From: Ectocarpus siliculosus
Lineage: Eukaryota > Sar > Phaeophyceae > Ectocarpales > Ectocarpaceae
Assembly: GCA_000310025.1 (NCBI GenBank)
Contig: FN649729.1
Coordinates: forward strand, 2,756,521 to 2,820,520
Reading direction: 5' to 3'
DNA: 64,000 nt
Numbering within the stretch: the first letter of the stretch is position 1; each line of letters begins with the position of its first letter. The position numbers and the translations under genes were made by a program. The notes beneath the pieces were generated by a model, which searched no databases, was not told the origin of the DNA, and was given only the letters and a program-made list of their open reading frames with translations. Shown here piece by piece: positions 46,375 through 59,365 of the stretch.

Positions 46375-49300
46375 ATGTCTATGTTGCTAGAGGCTGTGCA
46401 TCGGGTGAACGTGCAACGCGCGGCGACGCTGCTGGCTCGGGGTGCAGATGTGAACACGACGGACGCGCAGGGCGTAACGCCACTCATCATCGCCTGTGAA
46501 CGAGGTAAGATATCGCACACACGCTTCGACCGGCACTCAGCAGCACCCTTCCGCCAACAGCAGGGCTACAGCAGAGCTCGCACCCCCTTTGACATGAACG
46601 TAGCAGTGTAAGCCAAGCTTCGAAATGGCTGTTCGCTTCGCATCATGTGCCGGGGCGAGATGATACCCATTGCCCAGGCCACCCACGTAAAACAGGGCCG
46701 GTAACTTCTCACGGCCAATACGCACCGCAAAAAGATGACACAACCCGCAAAATAGCCCGCGGTGTGGTACTAAACTGGTCAAAACATGCCGCGCCAGCGA
46801 GCTGTCCGAATCTAGTTTACTGGCCTAGAGAGGATAGTTGGGTCGCTGCTCTTTCGTTTCTATCGCAGACCGTTGTTCGCGAAAGTGAATGGTGGTGGCG
46901 TGACCATTTCCCCGTTGGAGCTGCAGACAACAAGACCATGGATTTGCAGATTTTTCGTCCGTGTTTTTTTTTTTTTTTGCTCTTCCCCGGCGTCAGGATG
47001 TTTCTAGATCATGTCGACGGCCGCAGCTCTTGTACACGTGTAGGTACAATTTGTGGCGGCACCATGGCACCTTTCTGACTTATGTCTACCGGTGTGTGAG
47101 GCGCTCAAGAAAACGAAGACGGTTGTATGCACAGCACAGCCGGTATCATGCGAGGTGGCAATCGGCATGCCTGGAGCTTCTTGTAGCTTTGCATAAAACG
47201 ACTATAGTGCAAGTACATAGGAAACGTGCCGCATGAAGGGGTGGGTGGGTGGGGGGCCTACGGGAGAGGAACCCTTCTGTTTGACCACGGGTTGGAATAA
47301 ACGGCACAGGTGCTGTGAGCGCTGATTTGAAGTGCAGACCAAAAAAAAAAGTGGTACAAGCAGGCTAGCTACTGTATCTGAGCGTCAAATGACGTCGCGA
47401 TTCTCTGCCCAAGGTCGGGTAGGTATGTTGTTTGGTGGATCTGACAAATCAAGAAACCATAACCTTTAGACTCATACCGCAGGAATATTTATCAAGGTCA
47501 GTGAAAGGCCAACGATTATCTTGAAAGTTTCCGTTGTTGTGCTCTAGGTTTTTTGCTCGTCACTTCCGAACAATATTTACTCCTCTTCCGCAATGCCTCT
47601 CCCTGGAACCCTGGCATGCCTTGTGCCGAACGTAGAACAAGCATCCGCACCCCGCAGGTTGGCATGAGAAAACACATCCCCTGGACCGATTTCCAAAGCT
47701 CGACTACATACCGCACGCCGAAGAGGATACCAAGATCACATGATATATTTTCGGAAGGCTGTCGGCGAGACGAAGTTCCAACGCCGCCATCTTCGGCGCA
47801 GCCACAGCCCGAATTTTGCTGCAGAGCAATCGAGGCTTGGAAATCGGTCCCGCGGATGATTTTTTCGTTGCAATCGTGTGCATGTGACTTTCCCGCCCGC
47901 ATCCCTGAAGTATTTCGAGCCGGCAGTTGTCTCATGTGCGCTCTGCCTCGGAACCTCTTGTAACCACGCCGTTACTGTTATCGCCACCGCCGCTGCTGCT
48001 GCCGCCGCCGCCGCCGCGACAGGGGAGTTGAAGATGTTGGACCTACTCCTCAAGGCGAGGGCGTCCACGAAGATGGTCACCAACGACACGCAGAGCTCGT
48101 GCCTTCACATCGCAGCCAAGAACAACGCGGTGCGCTCGCAGCTACTTTCATTGGACGAGAAGCAGAGAGTTTTTGTGTCCTCCGTTTGCCAGTTGTACGT
48201 TGTGAACACTTCGGGAGGCAGCAGTAAGTGCCAGAGATGTTGTAGGGAAAGCGGTAGGATGGCGAAGGGATGGGTACAAAGGATGCGTGTCCAGCGACCT
48301 ACACGTTCATTTGCACTCCGATTAAATCAATGATGTGGGCTCGTTTCTGTTTGTTGGGGTGCTGGCTCACGGTTGCACGACACGAACGCCACCACGCGGG
48401 CCGCACGTGCCCGCCCGCCACCCCCTCCCCCCCCCACCCCACCCCGCTACATGTGCCTTTTTCGTTTGCCCCTTCACGCCTCATGCAGCTAACAATCGTG
48501 GGACGGTAGGGCTCAACAGCCAAGGAATGTGTGAGCCTTATTGCCGGGTAGATCCTACGTCGACTTTGAGGAGCAGGAATATTGCACCCGTTTCGATTGT
48601 TGTTGGGAAAGAGGGCCGCCGCTACCCTCGTCTCCTGAATTCCCGTCCGCGCGCGCCCCTCCCCGACCTCCAACACGCAACAGGAAGATATCGTGCTTCG
48701 GCTTCTCGAGGTCGACCCAACCATTGAGGAGAGAGCCACCTCCCAGGGAGACACAGGTATTTCGCCCGCCGCCCTTTTCGAGAGATCTATTACGGGCATC
48801 GGCAGTGGTCCTTGCTGACTATGCCCTTGACGCGCTGCTGACATCGCAGTAGCTTTGTCCTTCGCGCTGCTGTCGTGCCCTTGGTTGTCGTATGGCACTT
48901 TTTTTTTCTGTTTGGAGGTCTGTATTTTTTTGTGGCCAACTTTTCCTCCGTTAATTGTCAGGGATGCCCTTACAAAGCCGAAGCAGAAATGCCTCCAGCA
49001 CATGAAAACCCTTCCCCTTCGTTTCTGCGACAACAATCATCGCCCTGAGGTTGCCGGGTGGCGTCTGTCGGAGCAACGTTTGAGTTTGACCCAGGGTGGG
49101 GAGCGTGGTTATATTTGGGCGGGCCGCCGGTTGCCACCCATAGACGAGAGCACCCGCAGCCGTTGAAGGTTGGGTGTTCTTTCTTCACCCTCGAACACAC
49201 AAGTGTTTTTATCCCTAGCCCCCCCCCCCCGCTCTGCCGTCGTTTTTGCTTGTGCGCCGCCACGTCCGGCACGATCGATCTCAGCGCTCATGGTGGCGTG

Positions 49301-52300
49301 CCTATCGGCGGTGGAGACGGAGGCGAGCTCCGCCACCCTCAACGCCCTGCTGCAGCCCAGGCTGGCAACCACCACCGGCCCCTCAAACAAAGCGAGCGGC
49401 CCGCCGCCGCGAAAGACCGGCAGGTACGCGTCGGCGGGCGACGGCAAGGCTCCCGTAGCCGTTCTGGGCCCCGACGACCCCCGCCTGGTGGCGCGCAACC
49501 GCCACGGGCACACGGCGCTGCACTGCGCGGCGTTCTCGCAGTCCCCGACAGCGGTGAGGCTGCTCCTGGAGGCCGGCGCGGACTGCACCATCAGGGACGA
49601 GGCGGGACTAACGGCGGTGGAGGTGGCGCTCAACCTCATCAAGAAGGCCACGGCGCTGATAGAGGGGGCGAGGGGGGGGGGCNNNNNNNNNNNNNNNNNN
49701 NNNNNNNNNNNNNNNNNNNNNNNNNNNNNNNNNNNNNNNNNNNNNNNNNNNNNNNNNNNNNNNNNNNNNNNNNNNNNNNNNNGGGGGGTGTACTCATAGT
49801 CGTGCATGCCGTAGTCGTTTGACCATTGACCTCGCATCCCTACAAAGCCGGGACGGGGCACGCCGGGTTCTCACCGGACCAGGCTCTCACATCACCAAGC
49901 GCGAAGCGCCGTGAGGTATTTGGCGAGTCGCATGAAGGGTGAGCTGCATCCTGCTAAGGGTGTTCGGCATCTTGTGCTTACTTCCTTGCGTACGGATGAC
50001 AGCTGCGTATGACTTAATTTATTTTCTGGTGCTTTCACTTCCAGAGACAGTTGTAAGCACTGTGTAACTGCCTCGAGGATGCTTGACCATTTTAACACAA
50101 CGTGGTGCGATCATCCCCCTTGCGCGGAGCGAGGGTTCTCCACCCCGCACAACATGATCTACTCGACCACCATTATGGTTACCGCCAAAAAAAAAACAGA
50201 GGAAAGAAAAAAAAAACGGTAACCTCGGTTGCCGAGTTCACGAAGTGAATTGGCTTGTTTTACAACGTCGTTGCCAAGCGACGAAAACCCAACCCCGATG
50301 GCAAACACCGGGGGGGGGGGGGTTTGGTGGTGCGTCGTTAGAGGTAGTCGAGGACTGATGACTGCCGCGTTTCCTGGCGTTTTCGGTTCTTTGTCAGTCC
50401 CTCCGGGATCATACACTATTATCTCGGAGGCCGTCGAGATTCTAGCCCTCCTGTTACTCGCTGTGATACAGTTGCGCCTGCGGCACCTGATGGAAGTAGT
50501 ATTCCAACTGCGAGCTTGTTTCTGTGAACGCCGCTGGGGTTGTCCGTCTTTTTTTGGCGCTTTCAGATGGGCGAAGCTCGAGAACGAAGCGAAAGAGAGG
50601 CAGCGTGCTCTGCTTGGGGAGCTGGAAGGGGGTGAGGGGGGCGAGCGGGGCGGTAATGGCCGGTCTTCAGGTGGGTGACCTTTTTTTTTTTTTCAGGTGG
50701 ATATGTTGAGAGCGCGAGTTTTACGCATTGAAACGGGTAGTGTATTCTCGCAGGATGCCACCGAAGCGATATGTCGCCCCGTATTCCCCTCCGCCTGGCG
50801 CGGTTTGGCAGGTAAAATGCTCCTTCTGCCATATCCCTCTGCGTCTTGACTTCTTTGGGTGCAGCGACTTCGTCAAAGGCTGAAAGAGAAAGAAGGTGGA
50901 CTCGAGGACCTTTATTGCTTAGATAGGGACAGGCATGGAGGCGAGAGAGGCCCTGCGCGTCATGTCCATCATCCACGTACTCCCCCCCCCCACCCACCCA
51001 CCCCCAGAGGCCCCGGGGATCAGTACTTTGCCGGGTACCCCCCATAGAACCCCCCTGCTCGGTACGAGACATGACATACGAAGTCCTCCTCGCGATTATT
51101 ACCACAGGTGAAACGGCCATGCATCGAACAACCCCACCAATCGGACCGTCAATCGTCCATAATTCCGAACAAATGTAAACAATGCTCTACGGAATCTGTT
51201 GATCTCCCAATAAAACATGTTCTAAGGAGTCTTCCAAGTCATGAAGGCGTCAACCATGGCTAATCAAAGCATGCCAAACCCTTCCTCCAAAACATATACT
51301 GCGTGAGTCGGTCGTGTTTTTCCATGCCATTCTCGGCTGCATGTGGGGTGGGTGGATTGACGAGCCGAAACTGGAAGGATGCAACGATCATGGTGCTCTT
51401 AGTCCTCTTCACGAAGTCGGACCAGATCACCCGTAAGCGCTGGTCCCAGCTATATTCCCTTTGCTGTCCGAGCTATTTACAAGGTACCCTTTCCGGTCCC
51501 CGATGGCCACCGTCGCAGCTAAACGCTACCTACTGCTGTGCTGTCCCGTTGTCGTTGGCCACTACCCAGCTTCGCTCATACAATTCGGGCGCCTCGCCCC
51601 ATTGGCCCGACTCACATAGCTCAGACCCCAAAACCCTCCACCAGGCCCGATATATCGTATTTGGGTGCGGCAGCTTGATCAGAGACCGAACTAGGAAGAG
51701 GGCTGACTCAAGACCTTTAATGCTTAGAGAGTGAGAGGCACGAGGCCCCCCCCCCCCGCGTCATGTCCATCACGCTCATATCATCCGCGTACTGTATGCG
51801 CCGGAGGCCCCGTAGATCAGTACCCTGGCGAGCACCCCCAACCATGGCTGGCTCATTTTCGTTTGAATGCTGCCTTGCCCGGCGCCGCATGCCCGTGCCC
51901 GACGTCTTGCTGTCCCTCCGCCCATCCGCTCACTGTATTGGCATCTTGTACGTGTTTTTCATGACAGGGGCAACGACTGGGAAGAAAAGCACGCGTAAAA
52001 AGAGAAAGAAGCAGCAGCAGCAGCAGCAACAACAACAAGAAAGACTAGAGGACACTACTACTCCGGCATGCGATGCCGATGGGATGCACGTCGAAGGCGG
52101 CGTGCGCGACGCAGCAACAGCCGCAGTAGAGGAAATCACTTCGACAGCGATAACGGCGGCGGTGACAACTGCTAGCCAGACCGCACCCTCCCGGCGGCCG
52201 ATAGCAGCGGCAACAACGACCACCGACGGCCTTGGCAACGCGGAGAGAAGGCGCGACGGCGGCGACGCTGGTTACGAGCAGGACGGCACGGGCAGCGACA

Positions 52301-53639
52301 GCGAGGGGAAGACGGACGACGAGGCCGGCTCCCACCCTTCCAGCGAGGCGGAGACCGGCTCTCACGAGGGCGACCCCGCCGACAGAACCTCGGGGGCAGC
52401 GGCGGCAGAAGCGGCGGCGGTCATGGCGTCCCTGACCGAGGCGGAGGAAGCTGCAGCGGCCGCGGCCGCGGCCGCGGCGGCGGCGGCGGCGGGGCAGGAA
52501 GGCGCGCTTGCTGCTGGCGCGACATCGAAGGCTGACGGTAGCCGGGAACACGAGGTGGACGAAGCTTGGTCGGTGGTAGCTCGACCAGCCCGGAAGAAGA
52601 AGACGACTCTGCCACCGCCCCGCGCACAACGGCCGTCATCACGGCCGTCATCGCCGCCGCTGTCGGCGGTGGTCAGGGGGGTTCCGGCCGGGAGGGTGCG
52701 GGCGCTCGGGAACAAGGGTCCTCAAGGGTTCGTTGCTTCCCGCAACCGCTCGACGGACTATCCCGCCCTTCCGGCGAGGGAAGCCGTGTCTAGAGGGGCG
52801 GCGAGTGAGTTGACCGCGATGCCGTCAAGCGAATCTCGAGTGCCTTCTGCGGCCGCATCGCAGGCCTTTACCCCCGTCAATGCCGCCTGCGAGACCGCTG
52901 CTTCTGCGGCTGCTGCTGTTGCTGTTGCTGTTGCTGCACCGCCGCAGGCGACTGTCTCCGATGTGACGCCCGTTGCTATTGTTGCTGCTGCCGCTTCTCC
53001 GACAGCATCGACGGTGGTTGACACACGGTGTTCGGTCTCGCCTTGCGATGCTGCACGGCCTGCACCGGTAGCGGCAGCGGCACACGCAGCAGCTGATGGG
53101 CAAGGAGAAGCAGTTCCGGTGTTGCCCGCACAATCTGGAAGCCACCAGGAGGATAGCAGCGGCAGCGGCGGCGGCAACAGCAATGAGAAACAAGGGCTGC
53201 TCGTCCGGCGGCAACTCAACGTTAACGCCAACGCTTGGCAGCCCCCGATCCCGTCGCCGCCGCCGCCGCTGCAGCAGCCAATGCAGCAACACATGGGGAT
53301 GCAGCAGCTACAGCAGCAAATGCACATGCATCCCTCGGCACCCCCGCCGCCGGTGCTTCCGCCCATGTCGGGGGGTGCGCCGCCGATGGGACTAGTAGCA
53401 GGAAACGGACTCCGCCACCACCACCACCAGCAGCAGCAGCCGCCACCTCCCGTCGCATGGGGCCCACAGCATCACCAGGCTCTGTACAACAACCACCACG
53501 GGGGCGCGGGAGGCAACGCCACCCCATTCGGGCACAACGGCTTCGCCCCGATGCCCCAGCCCGCAGGCCCGCCGCCCCCCATGCACATGCACCCGGCAAG
53601 GAATAGTAACAGCATGGCCGGTGATCCTAGCCGCGCCAT

Positions 53640-53672
<33 letters not shown>

Positions 53673-55417
53673 AGCTCCCCATGCTGTGAGCGGCGGTGGC
53701 GTGATGATGGGGGCACGCCCAGAGGAAGTCGGTGGCATGAGGGGGGCCGCCGCGATGCCCGATGGCGCTCCGATGCCGGGCAATGTGGCGAGCGTCGCGC
53801 AAGGCATGCTGGAGTCATCTTCACCGCAGGTGTGCGTGCGCGCGATAAACACATGTATATGTTTTTTACGTTGATGCAATCGTGTTTCGGGTTTCTGTAC
53901 ATGACCCCAGCGTGTTTTGTGTCCCTGTGTTTTTTCAAGCCACGGCGGTACTTTTGGATAGCGTTGTCCGGTGTCGTGGGCGGCGGGCAGTGCTTTGAGA
54001 GTGTCTCTTACCATTTTCGCAAACCTGGGTTACCATATTTGTATGGGATACGGAATAAACCTTACCCTTGTGCAAAGCTTTGGAGCATGGCGACGGTTTC
54101 TTGTGTGGGGTTTAGCGTGGGTTTTGTTCATGGCTGTTTTCTTTTGGCAGGTATTTGGGCGAAAGTCGCCTATTCTTTGGCCTATACTTCCTCACGCCCC
54201 GTGCCGGTTGTCCGTGCCGTCGGCCACGCCAACGTCGATGCCTCCGGCCCGTGCCCCAATCTATCCCAGTTTTACTTCGGCATCGGACGTGTTCTCTTTC
54301 TCGTTTGATGGTCGCTGATTTCGTTCGCCAACTTTTTTGTACCGGGGCTGGGGGGTTGTTCGAAACCAGGCGCAAGCGTTGGCGTTGCGGGTGGAGCACC
54401 TGGTTTGGGGCATGGAGGCGATGAGCGCGGGTCTCAGCATGGCGCAGCTTGACACCCTCAAGGCCGTCCTATTGGACCAAGTCGGAAGGGTAGACGAGGC
54501 AAAGGTAAGAGAAGGGTCAGCATCGAAGCCAAAATCGGAAATCGAGACGATGTCGGAAGCAGAGAAGCCAATATCAGAGTCAAAATCCATACCAAATGCC
54601 AGTTATCAGTGTCCAAATCAGAATTCAAAGCGTCAACGTCAAGAGACGTTTGGATTTTGCACAATAGAGCCAGGCGTAGCGCGCGGTGTGAGGTAAAGAG
54701 AACGGCGTGGGGCGCAGTCTACAACAGCGCAGGGTCATCTCAGCAGATTACCTCGCCTCATGGGGCTTCTGTTGTTCGCATAGATATTCGGAATGGGAGA
54801 GGAAACGCCGACTTTGAACCATTGAAGGATCAAGATCCTGGATTCATTCCACGTTTCTTGAGAGTACGTAAATACCATGACATGAACTTCAGCGAAAGCC
54901 GGTCGTTTCTCGATGGGCATCAACGTACTTCCGCGACCCCTCCGCCGCCGGCTCGCCGTTACCACAGACACACACACACACCCGTTCTGCTGCCATTTGC
55001 TGTGTTCGTTTTTGGGCGTGGGTTCGAAACGCGTCGGTCGCGCTTGCATTGCAGCTGGAGCAGGTACGCGTGCAGGAGCGGTCGAAGAGCGAGGAAAAGA
55101 CGAGCATCCTCAACCAGCTGCAACACTTTCAACACGCGGAGTCCGAGTCCGAGTCTCCTGCGCCTGCGAACGGTGGTGGTGGTGGTGGTGGTAGCGAAGG
55201 GGGGGACGGCCTGGATAGCGGCGCCGGCGAGGGCGGGGCGGGCGAGCTCTCCGCCACCGCTGGTGCTGTCGGGGGGCACACGGACGGGACCTCGAGTGGA
55301 GAAGGGGGAGGTAGTCAACCGGGCGAGAGCAACAGCGATGGATTGCACGACGCGGCGGAGGAAGAGACAGAGGGGGAGGGGTTGTCAAGAGTTGGAGTCC
55401 CGACTGCGGCGCAGTAG
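46375..55417 (+). CDS. Ankyrin-repeat protein with coiled-coil and Gln/Ala/Pro-rich C-terminus
   Basis: Exons before the gap are 46,375-46,504, 48,023-48,129, 48,684-48,756 and 49,285 to the gap. All phases agree, and they read as successive ankyrin repeats (GADVNTTDAQGVTPLIIACE, SSCLHIAAKNNA, GDTALMVACLSA, RNRHGHTALHCAAF), at least four in 236 residues. After the gap, 50,567-50,670 encodes a charged helix (LENEAKERQRALLGELE). It splices in phase 1 to a 1,862-bp exon at 51,968-53,829 (Lys-rich start, poly-Gln, poly-Ala, EAWSVVARPARKKK, then Pro, His and Gln-rich). Exons 54,151-54,288, 54,370-54,504 and 55,055-55,417 follow, all phase 0, adding two helices (QALALRVEHLVWGMEAM; LEQVRVQERSKSEEKTSILN) and an acidic Gly-rich tail ending in TAG. 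The layout recalls MASK/ANKHD1-type scaffolds, but no KH domain is seen. Joining the halves across the gap is inference; two adjacent genes remain possible. Confidence 0.7.
47254..47350 (+). mobile_element. SINE fragment, 3' end only
   Basis: Only the last 95 bp of the SINE are present (CCTTCTGTTTGACCACGGGTT, with one extra change, then GAGCGCTGATTTGAAGTG and 10 A). It lies in the first intron of the ankyrin gene and is 5'-truncated, as expected for a retrotransposed copy. Confidence 0.8.
49683..49782. other. Assembly gap (100 N)
   Basis: Exactly 100 N, between a G-run at the end of the fourth ankyrin exon and a G-run at the start of repeat R2. The end of that exon, and possibly further exons, is lost here. 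Confidence 1.
49783..50252 (+). repeat. Unclassified 470-bp repeat R2, copy 2
   Basis: Nearly identical to 10,040-10,508, including the G-run at its left edge and the GTTACCG/CGGTAACC inverted pair around an A-rich spacer. It sits in a presumed intron of the ankyrin gene. Confidence 0.85.
50905..51850 (+). repeat. Dispersed repeat pair within a presumed intron
   Basis: A block with TTATTGCTTAGA, GCGTCATGTCCATCA, CCGCGTACT-like and GATCAGTACyyTG motifs occurs at 50,905-51,045 and again at 51,712-51,845. Between them, 51,340-51,425 matches 43,560-43,660 in reverse. It is non-coding in the gene model. Confidence 0.55.
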
Positions 55418-58400
55418 AAGAAGAGTGCAAGTGTTTCGCCAACGATTTGTTTGTGTGTTTGGTGGCCCTACTCGAGAGGTGCCCTTGAGAAGAGGGGGAG
55501 AGGGGGGAGGGGGGGGGCGTGCAGCGAGAGATGTGGGATGCGTGTGGAGGGAGATGGGGATTACCACGCTCCGGTGCTCAAACGTGAGGGTTACTGCAGA
55601 GGTGGTATACGCCGTGTGGTGTCGCCCGGCGATGACCGGAGAGTTTTTGTTGTAACACTTTGGTCGGGCACACACAAGGGGGGTCGGATGTTGTGTTGGT
55701 TTGGCCGCAAGCGCCTACAGACCGCGTGCTACACTATTTCATTTGTAACGTAAATGGTGAAAATGGAGGGTGCGGAGTGTATTTGGGGGGGGGTTAGCTT
55801 TGTGTGCAATGAAATGGCTTGCGACGCGCGGGTGCACATGCGTAGGAACGGGAGATTGGGGAAGCTTGGTGTGTGTTGTGTGTGGTTGTGCTCGTGTGAG
55901 TCTCCGAACATGTTTTGATGTTGGACGTCGACGATGGAAACGCCGTGGGTGAGGGTGTGTGTGTGGATATTCTGTGCGTGTGCGTTGTCGTTTGACAAAG
56001 GAGCAAAGGGTGTAGGCGGCTGCGGGTCAGCCCGTGGTTTTTCGAAGCAGGCGTGACCCAGAGTGTGTGGGGGGTATTTAATGGTGGAAAAGTCGTTTGG
56101 GGGGTGGGGTGCCTGTTAGGCCCCCCCCCCCCCCCCCCCCCAACCCGTGTTTTCCTTGTTTCGGAGGTGATTTTAGTTTTTTATCGTAGCTGTTGAATTT
56201 ATTGCGTGTGTAAGCAGATGCCGGGATAAGTAAGTGGTGCGCGGCTCCCACTACAGGTAGGCGTTTTTCCCAGCCTCATCTTTGGAACACGTGATCGACC
56301 GATTTATATTCGCTGTACCTGCCTGTTTTTTTTTTTTCCTTTGCAATGGTCGGCCGTGGTGTGTGGTTGCGGTATTATGCCGAAGGCTTTCTTGGGGCGT
56401 TTCGCCCTTTGACCTCCAACCTCCGGCCTGATGGTGTGTGCCAGGTTGAGTGGTCGGAGCTTGAGGCACTTGGTGGCGGTGGTGGTGTGTTTCGTTGACG
56501 ACCACGTCTCGGCTGTAGGAGAAACGTCGCGGCGGTGGCTAGGCATTGTTTTTGGAAGTTGTCCAATTGAACGTGGTCGTTGAGGCACCTACTACAATCT
56601 CTACGCGGTTATGTATCGCGTGGTGCATGTTGTTGTTGGCGGCGAATCACATGAATGTGCGAGCGTAGGCCCGTCCGTCATAGGCCCTCCCTGTCGTGTG
56701 GAGACACCGAACGCTTGAAAGTTTGCTGGATAAAAGCGGCGAGCAGCGTCCAAGTCGTTTCCGTGTTGTCACCGTCGCCAAGGCAGCAGTCGAACCTGCT
56801 GTTATTTCATTGTGTTCTTCGTGTTATTGAACAATACAACAAAAACAGCTAGTTTTTTAAGTTTAGAAGAATTGTCTCTGTCTGTCTGTTTGGTTTTTTG
56901 GTGGCCTTTTGTTGGACAGACTGATTTAGTTCGGCTGGGGGTGCTGTCCTGGTTGGTGGTGGTGGAAATTGGGTTTGTTAACTGAGACGAGATTGTGAAA
57001 AAGGGGCCGAGATAGCAATGTTGAATGATGAATAATATCGTTTTGCACAATACAAGCAAGCTTGTTTCGCATCTATGTGAAAAGAGGGAATCGTCCTCGA
57101 CGGACGTTGGGCTTTCCACGACACCTTTATGAAGGTGGTCCACATCTGTCTATGCAAATCTTTTGGTATGTTCGTTCATGCATTGGTTCATGATCGATTC
57201 GATCGGTACCCCTCCGGGGGGTGAGTAGCCAAGATCGGGTGCATCCGGTGGAAAGACAGTCAAGGTCGGGTAGGAGTGGACGTCGGCCAATCAGATGGTG
57301 CCATGCGGTCGCTCCCAGCAGCGTCGTGTAGGGGTACCCGATTATGGCCGTGTTTGGACCGGGTGTACCCGATTATGGCCACTGCTAGTTCGGATACTTT
57401 ATTTAGTATCATGACTGCAGTCATCATCAGTACGCATAGAAAAGTTCAATTGGACAAGTTCTTCTTGCCAAAGTCTCTGCACACGACACGGTACGTACAA
57501 TAGTTCTAATAGTGCGCGACACGACCGAGCTACACAACTACCAGCTGATGAATCCCGCTAAAATTGGCGGAGTGAGTTGGGCTAAATATCCATGTTGCGG
57601 GAATTCAATCCGGAAATCGAAGTCAATGTGTATGTATGTAGTAGGAGGTTTCCAGCCCTCAGGCTACAGCACGGCGCTGGGCCTCACTATGTAGTATAGG
57701 CCTAACCCATACAAAACCCTAACTAACCTAACCCTAACCCACACCCCAAGCTAGATTGTTGTGCAGTGCGGTTCTCGACCTAGCCAGCTCTTGCGTGTCC
57801 GCCTCGTCCCGACCACACGAACATTGTTCTTTTACCTGTTCTGGAGAGAAAGAAGGCCCAGAAGAAGGCCAGGCATGCGCCGCAGGAGGGGGCCTTACTC
57901 CATCCCGGCGCCCCCGCAAAAGCGAACACAGAACACAGCACCAGCCAGCCCGCCAGCCCACCTCTGCTGCACAAACAAAGCCTATCCCACGTGATTTGTT
58001 GCAAGCAAGGTATGTGTTTCATCTGGACGCCTCAGGGTGGCAGTAGTTCTTTCTGCAGCTCTGGCAGTACGGCATCGTAGAAAGTGTTCTCACACGAAAG
58101 GTTGTACAACATAAGCAGAATGCAAAGCCGTTACGGCTGTATGATGTCTGTGTGTATGTGTGCTTGCATGCAGCATACATTGACCTTACACAGATTGACC
58201 CAACGACAAGGCACGTGGAGTAGCAGAGACTAAACACGCGGTGGGACGCGAAGGAGTAAAACGGAAAGAGAGTCTATGTAGCTCATGAGCTGAGAAGAGC
58301 CGAGGACGCAGCTGAAAGTGGAGGAACGAGGGAAGAGAATGTTTAGATCGAAGACAGACACTTGCAGGAGAAGCAGCATGTAGACACTGCTGCACCGAAG

Positions 58401-59365
58401 TTGCTGCTGGCTCGGACGGCTGTGCATCGATGCAGTGCACTTCCGAACCAGTTTGAGCCGCACAACGCACTTGCAGACACCAGAAGGGTATACCACGTCA
58501 GCAGCAGGCAGAACGCGATGCACTAGAGTACTGCTGTATCAAGCGGCAGTCGCAGCCACCAGCCAGCAGTGGGTTCAAAAGAACGCTTGCGTGTCCAGCA
58601 GCCGTTAGCGAAAATCGATTATTATCAGGTCATTGCAAGGGGGTGTAACGGGCGTGGCGAGTGAGAGTAGTAGAACAGAAGGAGAACGGAGTGGGAGGAG
58701 GGGAGAAGACATTGATCGATCTCTGCTGTCGTTCGCTCTCAAGGAATTCACGTTTGTTGTACACTTGTAAATGGCAAGTTGTAATACGCATGTATTGTAG
58801 TGCGTTTATAATAGTTGTTGTTGAAGAGACAGCGGGACCCTCATCGCTCGAAAATACAAAAAATACCTGCTTCTACAACACACCAGTTATAAGTCAGCGC
58901 CACTCTCTGTCCAAGGCAGCAAAACTCATGGCTGCATTTTCTATGTTCTGCCCCGCTCTCGAGTGCTCTGCTTGACAGCAGCTGTGGAACTACATTACGC
59001 GCGCGCCCCTTCGGTACACACGTACACACGCCCGTTTCGTCGAGTGTTCGAATGAAGAGAAAATTGTTCTTCCGTGTAACCGTTCCAGACAATACTTCCG
59101 GCTCTCGGCCATCGTCGTGCGGGTCGACCTGTGGGTGGGGCAGGCCGCGCGGTTGTACCCTCCGTGTAGCAGTCCAAGGGGGGTGTTGAAGTCTTTGCAG
59201 TGATCAGGGAAAAATTCGGGTGTACACTACAGTTAGCTGTAGGCCTCGTTTCTTTCGGGGGGGTATCCTCATATATGTCTTCCCTTCCGGCCACCCCGCG
59301 GCCCGCGCATGTTCTCCCACGCCAGGTCGTCCTCAGCAGCAGCAGCAGCAGCAGCAGCAACAGCA
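55418..59365. other. Interval without a supported gene
   Basis: This holds the 3' flank of the ankyrin gene, a run of 21 C at 56,121-56,141, a duplicated CCCGATTATGGCC at 57,338-57,380, and a short AACCCTAACTAACCTAACCC telomere-like tract at about 57,714-57,740. Short frames here lack exon borders or family resemblance. Confidence 0.6.
59334..59365. repeat. CAG/CAA triplet run directly before the start codon
   Basis: About ten CAG or CAA units end two bases before the ATG of gene F, so they lie in its 5' leader. A CAG-rich leader could vary in length between strains. Confidence 0.85.

Noticed and set aside
48299-49036. Open frame of 245 codons, minus strand
   Set aside because: It overlaps the third ankyrin exon and its introns, and has no domain or splice support.
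52045-53599. Long frames antisense to, or out of frame with, the Gln/Ala/Pro-rich exon
   Set aside because: Triplet repeats leave all frames open. Only the plus-strand frame continues through the splice junctions in phase.
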